This document shows positions 10,972-20,354 of a stretch of DNA of 64,000 nucleotides, in pieces (positions within the stretch are counted from its first letter, which is position 1; each line of letters starts with the position of its first letter). The notes beneath the pieces are model-generated. The model saw only the letters and a list, made by a program, of their open reading frames with translations, was not told the origin of the DNA and ran no database searches. The DNA lies in the NCBI RefSeq assembly GCF_905147045.1, contig NC_065910.1, positions 9,486,001 to 9,550,000 of the forward strand. The letters are read 5' to 3'. Position numbers and translations under genes: made by a program. The DNA comes from Nymphalis io (Eukaryota; Arthropoda; Insecta; Lepidoptera; Nymphalidae).

Positions 10972-11150
10972 TATATCAATCAACAGCCAATCGTTGTCCA
11001 CTGCTGAACATAGGCCTCTCCCAAGGTCCGCCAAAGCTCCCTGTCCTCCGCCTTCCGCATCCAGTTGGTGCCCGCCACCTTCTTAAGGTCGTCGGTCCAC
11101 CTGGCTGGAGGGTGCCCTGCGCGCGCTTGCCGATTCGCGGTCTCCACTCT
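10972..11150 (-). mobile_element. RTE-clade LINE 3' fragment
   Basis: On the minus strand this reads the same C-terminal coding end as the copy at 4408: a GRPPARWTDDLKK-like motif, then AGTNWMRKAEDREL and a tail ending near QQWTTIG followed by TTGATTGAT. It is truncated at both ends; there is a small change in the GRP region (ggtgccctgcgcgcgc), so the frame may be broken. Confidence 0.75.
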
Positions 11151-11321
11151 ATAATTATAATATTCCTAAACGCTCTTTATTACTCTTTATTATAAATATT
11201 TCTACAGCTGTTAAACGCTAATAACAATATCAAATCAAACGTCACAACGATATATCGGGACATGCATGCGCGTCCCGTATTGGTCCCGCTTGATATAAAT
11301 CGTCCCGTGAAATTAACATAC

Positions 11322-11386
11322 CTTCCGCACTTAAGATGCCACAACAATCTCGAAGCGTCCATTTTACTCTGACCCACCCGGCTCAT
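11322..11386 (-). CDS. Possible short first coding exon on the minus strand (unrecognised)
   Basis: From an ATG at 11386 the frame reads MSRVGQSKMDASRLLWHLKC followed by G, and then meets a good donor (AAG|GTATGT, intron starts 11321). Codon use is GC-balanced and unlike the AT-rich surroundings. No downstream partner exon was found and I do not recognise the peptide. It could equally be a CpG-rich leader sequence. Confidence 0.2.
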
Positions 11387-11536
11387 ACATTAAGCTCATC
11401 ATTTTGGTTACATTGGTATTGGGTCTCGTTTAAAATTAATTCGTGTAAAGTATAATAATTATCTTTCAACTTTTGTTTAGATTTTTTTTTTAAATAGTTA
11501 CTTTATAGTGTATTTTTTTATTGTATTATGTATGTA

Positions 11537-11684
11537 GACTGGCAAGTAGGCCACTTGATGGTAAGTGGTCACCAACGCCCATAGACATTGGTATGAAATA
11601 TTAACCATCCTTTACATAGTCTATCAATCTTGGAAACTAAGCAAGCGGAGTGGATGGTATATACCCAGACGAGCTTACCACCTG
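11537..11684 (-). mobile_element. SINE-B, degraded
   Basis: GGCCACTTGATGGTAAGTGG, CACCAACGCCCATAGACATT and ACCCAGACGAGCTTACCACC are present with large deletions. Confidence 0.65.
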
Positions 11685-11814
11685 AATAATAAAAAAAACG
11701 TATACATTTATATAAATATAAAGAAGACTATTGATTTAATAGTATTTCATAGAAAAAATTGTAATCCACGTGGAATTTACTCAAAATTTGTAAAATATAT
11801 ATTTTTGTAATACA

Positions 11815-12090
11815 GTAACAGCCTGTTAATGTCCCTTTACTGGGCTAAGGCCACCTCTCCCTTTTCAGGAGAAGGTTTGGAGCTTATTCCATCACGCTGC
11901 TCCAATGCGAGTTGGTAGAATACACATGTGGTATAATTTCAATGAAATTAAACACATGCAGGTTTCCTCACGATGTTTTCCTTCACCGTCAAGCACGAGA
12001 TGAATTATAATCACAAAATAAGCACATGAAAATTCAGTGGTGCTTGCTTGTTAAGATTCACGCGTTCTAACCACTAGGCCATCTCGGCTT
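11815..12090 (-). mobile_element. SINE-A, near full length with deletion in the B-box region
   Basis: All body blocks are present, but the segment between GTGCTTGC and TTAAGATTCACGCG is deleted. That removes the B-box, so the copy should no longer be transcribed by RNA polymerase III. Confidence 0.88.
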
Positions 12091-12664
12091 ATATTTTTGT
12101 AATAATTTATCTAATTGTTATACGTGTCATTAGAAATGCTCTTAATGACACAAGAAGTTCGCCTAAAAATGTTGAAATTCAAACACCAGTCACATACGGT
12201 CGTGTTATATTAAAACATATCGAACGAGACACGGCTCTATAATGGATGAGCGTAATTCACCTCGCAAAGGCGCCGAAACTCAACGGCCACGTTTATCTAA
12301 CTGAAATTAAGAACGAAAACATCTTAAACTTGCTATAAATTTTTGTAGACGAACGCTAGTTCAGTGTTGCCAGTTGCATTATTTTCTTCTTCCACTTTTT
12401 TTCCGTTTTTCAAGTTTTTATATTTAATTTATCATATTTTTTTTTAAGAAATTTTATTTTATGTTTAAACAGACGTTATGATTTTTAGTATAATTTAGGG
12501 AGTAATATATTAAGAGGATATCCTATAATAGCTTTTTTTTTTAATTTTTTTATTCGTATTTGGTCTAAAATTATTTATAAATATTGACAAAGAATTTTAC
12601 AATAATTTTAATAATTCAATTTAAATTTAAAAAAAATGTAATTGATCTAAATTTGGGTATTTTT

Positions 12665-12840
12665 TTCCAGTCGGTTAACACTCGATGCGCAGGCGCCGCC
12701 TGTTTAGTTCGCCTTCCATTAGCGCGTTTGAATTTAGAACGTGCCCCGATTGGGCGACGTGGGCCATTAATCATTGGCGCCTGCTTTGAAATATATTTTA
12801 CCATTATTTTGTTCGGATTTAATGCAACATTGCGATTGCG
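12665..12840. promoter_or_regulatory. CpG-rich unique block
   Basis: CTCGATGCGCAGGCGCCGCC, GCCCCGATTGGGCGACGTGG (contains inverted CCAAT) and CCATTAATCATTGGCGCC (homeodomain-type TAAT cores). Both strands are open for >80 codons but neither reads like a protein. It is more likely regulatory than coding. Confidence 0.25.
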
Positions 12841-13017
12841 ATGATAAAAATAAACGGAACGTAACAATATGTAACTTTTTGCTTATGTATGTTTTGAAAA
12901 TAAATTCATCAACCAATCGTTTTAGTTTTTGTTATAATATTGGAAGCAGCTAACAATTATGTCACATAACTTTGAAAAGACTCCTCAATTACTTTTAGTA
13001 AGGAGAACATCTTATCC

Positions 13018-13293
13018 GTAACAGCCTGTGAATGTCCCACTGCTGGGCTAAAGGCCTCCTCTCTCTTTTTCCACCACGCTGCTCCAGTGCGGGTTGGTGG
13101 AATACACATGTGGCAGAATTTCAGTGAAATTACACACATGCAGGTTTCCCCACGATGTTTTCCTTCACCGTAAAGCACGAGTTGAATTATAATCACAAAT
13201 TAAGCGCATGAAAATTCAGTGGTGCTTGCCCGGGTTTGAACCCACGATCATCGGTTAAGATTCACGCGTTCTTACCACTGGGCCATCTCGGCT
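13018..13293 (-). mobile_element. SINE-A with internal deletion
   Basis: The head (A-box and B-box) and the tail are intact. About 25 bp are missing next to the pyrimidine-rich block (GGAGCTTATT part), so it is a shortened copy. Confidence 0.88.
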
Positions 13294-13346
13294 TTTTTTA
13301 TCATTTATAATAATTAAGTAATTTGTGACTATTATAACATACTTTC

Positions 13347-13515
13347 GTCCGCTGTGTGTATGCGCAAATACAGGGACACTACTTTTCTCTTGAGGATATA
13401 GTTTGTTGTGATGGGAAATCCATAAAAATCGAAAGGTCAGGGATTGAAGTCCAGCGGCTTTGTGTGCTTTCCGAGGCACGGGTGTGTAACACTACCAGCT
13501 TCTTGAATTCTGTGA
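13347..13515 (-). mobile_element. SINE-D body fragment, old
   Basis: TGTATGCGCAAATACAGGGA, GGCTTTGTGTGCTTTCCGAG and GGCACGGGTGTGTAACACTA are the complement of the SINE-D body. It lies 50 bp beyond the head of a SINE-A. Confidence 0.65.
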
Positions 13516-13967
13516 CATAAGCACCTGACCAAGCAAAGTAATAAGTATACGACATATAATTGTAGAAGGTATTTGTTTAAAATGGTTTGATGATTATAAG
13601 CCGAAGATTAATTTATGCGTAAATTGTTTATTCCGTGTAAATTTAATCAGTTTTGAATCCGCGAACTTTGGGTCCTTCCAGTGGACTTCTTTTTTTTTTC
13701 ATAACTAGTAATCCGGATTTCAGATGAATCCTTCTAAGAGTAAATAGAATAATATCCGGTTAAAAGTTAATACATACCTCTACTTTAGAATCTCAATATT
13801 TCTAAATGGAAGGGATGCATAGTTTTGATACGTTAACGGATTATAACTTACTATTCTAACTTATTATTTTTTTTGATAAAAACTAGTATGAAAAATTTTA
13901 AATAAACGAGAGCACTTAAAATAAGACACTAAAAACTTTTCGGCTTTTTAAAAAACGAAATACCAAC

Positions 13968-14042
13968 ATGGCGCCGTTCGAGCGCCGGGAATTCGAAATT
14001 GGAATTACAAACTCGCTTTCCCGATTGGTCACTCAGGCATAA
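13968..14042 (+). CDS. Short ORF of 24 codons with strong start context
   Basis: CCAACATGGCGCCG is a near-ideal insect translation start and also a YY1/Pho-like ATGGCG motif. The ORF reads MAPFERREFEIGITNSLSRL, then VTQA and a stop. An inverted CCAAT (CCGATTGG) overlaps it, so the block may be a promoter rather than a gene. Confidence 0.15.
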   Translation: MAPFERREFEIGITNSLSRLVTQA

Positions 14043-14371
14043 TGTGGTCAGCTACAAAAATATATGTTCTGATCATTGTTTATATTGAACTCTATATAAA
14101 GGGTATACAAGGGTTAATGTGAATGTATTTATTATTTTGTCGGTATTTTCGAGACACGATTACACTGGACCTCCTCACCGAGTGGCGTGTTAAGATAGTG
14201 TTATCTTAAATATTTCTTGCCTGGAATCCATCGGTCCAACGTCGTTTCGGATATACGGAATTATAAATTTATATGGAATGCCCTGTAATATGTACGCGAA
14301 CTGTTTTGAAAAGTCAATTAAAAAAAAAAAACAAAAACAAATATTCGCTAAGCTTATAAGCAAAGATCAAA

Positions 14372-14425
14372 AGATCCTTACTAATATTATAAACGCGAAA
14401 GTGAGTTTATTTGTTACGTCTTAAA
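14372..14425 (+). mobile_element. Helitron-like terminal fragment
   Basis: CCTTACTAATATTATAAACG followed by CGAAAGTGAGTTTATTTGTT. A similar scrap is at 9878-9930 (CCTTACTAATATTGTTAAAG). Only the terminal ~50 bp remain. Confidence 0.45.
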
Positions 14426-14591
14426 TAATGATCAACGTGAAATTTTAGATACGTGTTGTCAGGTACAGAGAAGCATAGATTACCCCTAACACCTGACATC
14501 CTCCTTATACGTCACGAATATAATACGTCTATAACATGCATCAACGCCATTTTATCATATATATACAATATCCTACTTTTATTACAGTACA

Positions 14592-14894
14592 GTAACAGCC
14601 TGTAAATGTCCCACTGCTGGGCTAAGGCCTCCTCTCCCTTTTTTTTTGAGGAGAAGGTTTGGAGCTTATTCCACCACGCTGCTCCAGTGCGGGTTGCTAG
14701 AATACACATGTGGCAGAATTTCGATGAAATTAGACACATGCAGGTTTCCTCACGATGTTTTCCTTCACCGAAAAGCACGAGATGAATTATAAACAGAAAT
14801 TAAGCACATGTAAATTCAGAGGTGCTTGCCCGGGTTTGAACCCACGTTCATCGGTTAAGATTCACGCGTTCTTACCACTGGGCCATCTCGACTT
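14592..14894 (-). mobile_element. SINE-A, near full length
   Basis: A complete copy from the GTAACAGCC end to the CCACTGGGCCATCTCG head. The pyrimidine tract is expanded (CCCTTTTTTTTTGAGG). Confidence 0.9.
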
Positions 14895-14959
14895 ACTACT
14901 TTATTAATGTATATTTAATTACAATTTTTTGACTTCTAACAAATAAACATAATATGTGA

Positions 14960-15177
14960 TGCCTGGGTAGGTAGCACTACTAGACGGGCTTGCACAAAGT
15001 CATAACACCAAGTCAAATAGAATGAATAATCGTAATAGCTTACGCTGTGTAAGCAGCAGTACTTAGTATTGTCGTGTTTCAGTTGGAAGGGAGAATGAGC
15101 CAGTAATAAAGAGAACAAGTTATATTACATCTTAGTTCCGAAGGTTGGTGGTGCATGGGTGATGTAAGAAATGGTTT
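14960..15177. mobile_element. SINE-B remnants in opposite orientations
   Basis: A minus-strand scrap (TGCCTGGGTAGGTAGCACTA, GACGGGCTTGCACAAAG) is followed by a plus-strand piece (CAGCAGTACTTAGTATTG, ACATCTTAGTTCCGAAGG). The latter abuts the head of a complete SINE-B at 15178. Confidence 0.55.
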
Positions 15178-15440
15178 ACTGGTGGTAGAGCTTTGTGCGA
15201 GCTCGTCTGGGTAGGTACCACCCACTCATCAGATATTCTACCGCAAAACAGCAGTACTTGGTATTGTTGTGTTCCGGTTACAAGAGACATAACATCTTAG
15301 TTCCCAAGGTTGGTGGCGCATTGGTGATGTAAGCGATGGTTAACATTTCTTACAATGCCAATGTCTAAGGGCGTTGGTGACCACTTACCATCAGGTGGCC
15401 CATATGCACGTCCGCCTTACTTTATTATAAAAAAAAAAAA
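15178..15440 (+). mobile_element. SINE-B with short deletion
   Basis: It begins ACTGGTGGTAGAGC and ends CGTCCGCCTTACTTTATTAT plus an A-run. The part around GAGTGAGCCAGTGTAATTAC is deleted. It was inserted into or next to an older SINE-B. Confidence 0.88.
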
Positions 15441-15609
15441 TGCGCACCGAGCGGACATGATGGTTTTTCGTGATCGTCTATCTCGCCGAGTTTCTTTAGC
15501 CAGTTCTTCTCAGATCTGAGGTGTTTATTTCCGAACGGCTGGTAGATTTATGACAATCACTAATTAAGTGTAACGCTTCTATATTGAATAAAGATTTTGG
15601 ATTTTGACG

Positions 15610-15815
15610 TACTGGTATTAAAAGAAATATTAACCATCCCTTACATCGCTTATGCACCTTATTATGCGCTACGCTTATGCTTGGGAACTAAGATGTTAAA
15701 TACCCTAGTGCAGTAGTTACACTGGCTCACTCCGCGTTCAAAACGGAGTAAAACGATATTAAGTACTGCTATTTTGCGAGAGTATATCCGATGTATGAGT
15801 CGAGCTTACACAAGA
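15610..15815 (-). mobile_element. SINE-B, old copy
   Basis: AAAGAAATATTAACCATCCC, TGGGAACTAAGATGTT, AGTTACACTGGCTCACTC and ATGAGTCGAGCTTACAC are in order with decay. Confidence 0.6.
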
Positions 15816-16049
15816 CCACAGTTTTCTTAATTTATATATATATATCATTTTACCCACTTAGTGATCGATTTAACGAGCTGTTTTAAGTTCCGTGTTCGCT
15901 TTGGATGTTTGTCTCGTTATTGTTATTTGTTGATTTATAAATTTCAAAAAATGATTAAAGTTGTGATTAATTGGCGAGAACATTATTTTCTACTAGATTT
16001 TTTTTAGGAAAACTCATCTATACTAATATACTAGTTAAATGCGAATGTA

Positions 16050-16550
16050 ACTCTGTCTGCTTCTGGGTCAAACCATTAACCTTTTGTTGAAATTTGGCTT
16101 CGGCGAAGCGGGTCAGCGAAGGCCCTCTCGTCGCGCTCCCGCTCCGCTGCCTCCTTCTGCGACATGACATTTTCGCAGAAGGAGGCCGTCTCCAATTAGC
16201 ACCTCTCGCTACCAAGCATGGCGTTTATCACACTCGGCACTGAGAGGTCTCCGTCGACTAAGGCCACCTGGGAAAGGCGCTGAGGCCCTCAAGCGGCACA
16301 CTCCATCAGAGTGCGAGGGCGCACCACACTCATGGCAGTGTGTCACCTTCCGCCTCACTATCCGGTGCAGGTACTTACCGAAGCAGTCGTTTCCGGTAAG
16401 TACCTGTACTTACCGGACACGATTGGACGCAGACGTCAGCCTGAATGTGAGAGTGCCCTGACTCCGTTCCACCCAGTGACTCAAGTGGGGGTGGACCGCC
16501 TCCACTCGCTAGGCTTGCCGAGGGGGACCTCATTCTTTCTCTAATAAGAC
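16050..16550. mobile_element. GC-rich transposable-element fragment with two inverted repeats
   Basis: A 500-bp block far richer in GC than its surroundings. Landmarks are CCCTCTCGTCGCGCTCCCGC, CTACCAAGCATGGCGTTTAT, ACACTCGGCACTGAGAGGTC and GCACACTCCATCAGAGTGCG. Similar text occurs in other Lepidoptera retroelements as far as I remember, but I cannot assign a clade. ORFs on both strands (65 and 77 aa) are not recognisable. It ends in AATAAGACTTGCTCACATAA plus an A-run (16561-16576), as a retroposed 3' end would. A Helitron-like ACTAATATACTAG piece sits just upstream (16022). Confidence 0.55.
16150..16185. repeat. 13-bp inverted repeat in GC-rich element
   Basis: CCTCCTTCTGCGA (16150-16162) and TCGCAGAAGGAGG (16173-16185) with a 10-nt spacer. 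A second pair, CAGGTACTTACCG (16368-16380) and CGGTAAGTACCTG (16394-16406), lies in the same element. Confidence 0.9.
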
Positions 16551-17242
16551 TTGCTCACATAACAAAAAAAAAAAAACATCTATGCAAAGTTTAACATTTG
16601 CTGGTAGAATAATTGACGGATGGTGGTTCAAATGTATCAGCACAAAGTTCACCATTGAAAAAATATCAAACAGTAAAGCTATTCTAAAGTGAATTCATAA
16701 AGTCACTTCATTACTCACGCATGAAATGTTGACAACCTACTTTTGGTGATATACTATTTTGATGCCCGTATTTGTGAAATGTTATAATTATTATGATGAT
16801 GTGATGTTTTCTGCGGGGAGTTTCAATTTTTCTCTTACAGAATAGCCTTACAGTTTAGTAATAATAAAATATATCTACCAAATTTATCAAGAAATATCCT
16901 AAAATTAGACGCATCGGTTCCATCTTACTCAGTCAACAGAATAATATTATCTGAATTATAATTTAGTTTTGCAGTATCGTGCTTTTGTTAAACAAACGAT
17001 CTTAACTCAACGGTACCATTATAATGAACTTGGCATCGCATTCGCAAAGTAAACCTTAAGTTTAACATAATAAGGGTCATAATATTAAGTACGTCGTGTT
17101 CAAATATTAGCCGAGTTATAATTGGATTCGCAAGGGTTTGAATGATGTTGCAGCGATTTTTTTATTTGCAAATCGTTTTGATACTTGGATATGGTGTCTT
17201 AGTCTTTATGTTTACTAATAATTAAATTTAAAGCTCATGTTT

Positions 17243-17547
17243 TACTGGTGGTAGAGCTTTGTGCGAGCTCGTCTGGTTAGGTACCACCCACTCATATATA
17301 TTCTATTCTATATATATTCTACCGCAAAACAGCAGTACTTGGTATTGTTGTGTTCCGGTTTTAAGGGTGAGCCAGTGTGTAATTACAGGCACAAGAGACA
17401 TAACATCTTAATTCCCAAGGTTTGTGGCACATTGGTGATGTAAGCGAAGGTTAACATTGCTTACAATGCCAATGTATTTGGGCGCTGGTGAGCACTTACC
17501 ATCAGGTGGCCCATATGCTCGTCCACCTTCCTATTCTAAAAAAAAAT
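17243..17547 (+). mobile_element. SINE-B, full length
   Basis: ACTGGTGGTAGAGCTTTGTG to TCCACCTTCCTATTCTAAAA. A small local duplication of TATATATTCTA lies near the start, and GAGTGAGCC is reduced to GAGCC. Confidence 0.9.
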
Positions 17548-18663
17548 GTTAAAGAAATGGCAATGAATACGGTAAATTATTTTGGAGTTTCCAGTTAGTA
17601 TTCGTTGATTATGAAAATCATCAAGATACATAGATTTAATTGTGTATTATTACATGTATATCATTAATAAAAAAGAGTAACTACTCTTGCATCTTGTCGG
17701 TTCTTCTCGGTAGAATCTGTCATATTCAATTTCATCGTATAACATGACGATTTAAGTGCAAATTTTTTTGTAATTACAACATTTAGATTTTATACGATAC
17801 ACGTACTCACCAATCCGACTTACGGATTTAAACATTACATGAGTGAGATACGAAGTGAGTGAGTTCTAATACAATAGCACTGCAACACACAAGTATTATG
17901 TTTTTTATATATTGTCAATTTTTATATCGGTAACTTTAAACCGCAATGATGAGCTCCATTTTTTTTCCGATCGCTACAGAAGCAAGCTGTAAATAGTAGA
18001 GCGCGTTTTGTGGATTGAACTAACTATATTATAATAAAATAAATAATATTTATAAGTAAATAATATATATGTATGTATTGACAGGAAATATAAAGTATAT
18101 ACGTAAATAATGTTTACGTAAAAATTTAAACACACTTAAAATTTGAATAATATTACATACCATAATATTGTGGCTCTCTCCTCTGTTTTGTTTGAGCGGT
18201 CGTCAACACAGCGATGTTTGTTTTTCATTCGGATTTGCTCGCTTCGGTTAAGGGTGCTTATGTTTAAATACTAAACTGAAATGCTACGTAAAAACGAAAA
18301 GAGCTAAGACGGTGCAGTGGTGACATGTTATTCATTTTATTTTATCCTCATAGATTGTTTTTTGTAATTTTAATTTCCAAAAAATAATCTATGTTGTAAA
18401 CAATACACATGTCTGTGAGCAATTCTTATAAAGAGTCTACATATTATCTACTTTATAAATTACTCTTTCGAAATTTATTTAGTATTTCGTACCTTAAATA
18501 ATAAATCAATTAGAGAGATGAATGTTCGTTATCGCAATGATTTATTGTAGATCAATGCTTTATAAAATGTATAAGAAATTTAGACGCACAAAATCTTAAT
18601 CTGTGTATAAATTATATTATTATACCTATGTATGTTTGTATAAAAGTAGATTTTGAAAAAACT

Positions 18664-18850
18664 GTAACTATGGTCTAGTGATTAGTTGGTATACCAGATC
18701 CCGAGGTCCTGGGTTCAAATCGCGTGTCGGTACTTAGTGGTACGCCTCGGAAAGCGCATATAGTCGTTGGTCGCAAACCAACGACTATTTGCATATTGGC
18801 CTGCGCCTTAACTCTTTCCGGTCGTGGCGGATCATCGTCAATCTGATTAT
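18664..18850 (+). mobile_element. SINE-D, partial, with internal hairpin
   Basis: AACTATGGTCTAGTGATTAG, GAGGTCCTGGGTTCAAATCG, CCTCGGAAAGCGCATATAGT and CTTAACTCTTTCCGGTCGTG give head and body. A perfect 12-bp inverted repeat (18760-18788) is inserted at the CGTTGG position. Confidence 0.8.
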
Positions 18851-19223
18851 AAGAATTTGAGATTTGGGAGTGGACGGTTGGATAGGCTTCGTTGAGAATA
18901 GTCCGGACATCGTACATGTTACGTAACATATTTTATTAGTCATAGTAGGTATAGACACGTACATGCGTGTACTGCATTGTATGTATAAACTGGGTCACAG
19001 GACTTTGTACGTCCGCCTGATTTTTGTCCTTCATATACTCTATGACTAGTAAAATTTATTAAGTGTGATCACAAACGGCATGATGCTCTCTACACCGCCG
19101 CTCTTTACTCACTTGTGTGTGGCGTTTTACACATACAAATATTATTATAACATATTTATATTCTTTTTTTTTAATTTTTGTCTTATATTTCTGTGCGAAG
19201 TCTAAAGGTATGTTTCTTTTCAG

Positions 19224-19341
19224 CTACCTCTGCCTCAGCGGTTGCATAACCCGCGCGGAAAAGGCGGGAGAAGCTCGCGAGAGTATCCAGACGTTGCTCA
19301 CGGTCAGCGCTGACCTTTGCCATCCTTACTTGCCAGATATT
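19224..19341 (+). CDS. SCAPER: SCAPER-like exon (first visible)
   Basis: The acceptor is a pyrimidine-rich tract ending in cag at 19221-19223 and the donor is GTGAGT at 19342. The first base completes a codon split in phase 2, so an upstream exon must supply two bases. It encodes residues 1-39 of the visible protein (YLCLSGCITRAEKAGEARES, then a stretch ending DLCHPYLPDI). An in-frame ATG lies just upstream at 19210, but it falls within the presumed polypyrimidine tract of the acceptor, so I do not take it as the start. Confidence 0.7.
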
Positions 19342-20317
19342 GTGAGTATTTCATATATATCCTATTAAATGTGATATTGCATCAGCACAGACGAATTTAC
19401 AAATATGCTGCTTAATAGGTTTTGTAAATATATTCATCAACGTCCCGTTTTAGTTTTAGCGTTAATTATAAATCAAAATCAAACTTTTACAAGTACTTAA
19501 GAATCGTCAAGCGCTACCATTGGAAAGGTAAGGGATGGCTGATATCATACAATGCTAGTGCCTATGGGCGGTTGGACTTACTATCAGCCTATTAGCTCGT
19601 TTGCACTATTCTATATATATGTTTAGATATATCATGTTATATATTATATCATGTTTGTTTCTCTTTGTTTTTAGTATTTATAGAAAGGTTCCTTTCTATG
19701 TATCAATGATTATAACTCATTTTACACGGACCTTATTGCTATTGAGTTTTATCGTCAAAGATTTAGTTTGATGATGAAAATAAAAAACTGGAATAATTTG
19801 TTGTCGACAGGGTGCCGAACGGACGTACGCGAAGCAGGCACTTCGTACCGCTCTCGGGAAAAGCGTATGCGGCTCCCGAGCTGAATTCTGCATGCTCTTC
19901 GCTAAGGGGGCGTCTCTAGGACAATGCGGGGACTTCGTACGAGCTGCAAGGACGGCTCACCTGCTACGAGCTATCGCTGAGATGGATCATCAGATTGTGC
20001 AGGTGAGACGACTAAACTTTTTTTACTTTTTTATAGTATAGGTAGGCGGATGAGCATATGGGCCACCTGATGGTAAGTGGTCATCAACGCCCATAGACAT
20101 TGGGATTGTAAGAAATGTTAACTATCGCTTACATCGTCAATGCGCCACCAACCTTGGGAACTAAGATGTTATGTCCCTTGTGTCTGTAAGTACACTGGCT
20201 CACTCACCCTTCAAACTGGTATACAACAATAGCAAGTACTGCTGTTTTGCGGTAGAATACCCAGACGAGCTTGCACAAAGCCCTTCCACCAGTGTGATTG
20301 CTAAAACTTTAACTTAA

Positions 20318-20354
<37 letters not shown>

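Larger units (their letters stand above)
1..19223. other. Repeat-rich non-coding region upstream of the visible SCAPER-like exons
   Basis: Apart from the entries given separately, I see AT-rich DNA without coding signal. It may be a long intron of the SCAPER-like gene (the first visible exon starts inside a codon) or may contain exons too short to recognise. Stretches 2220-2780, 3080-3915, 6325-7090, 7455-8030, 10250-10970, 12090-12660 and 17548-18660 hold nothing I can name. Confidence 0.5.
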
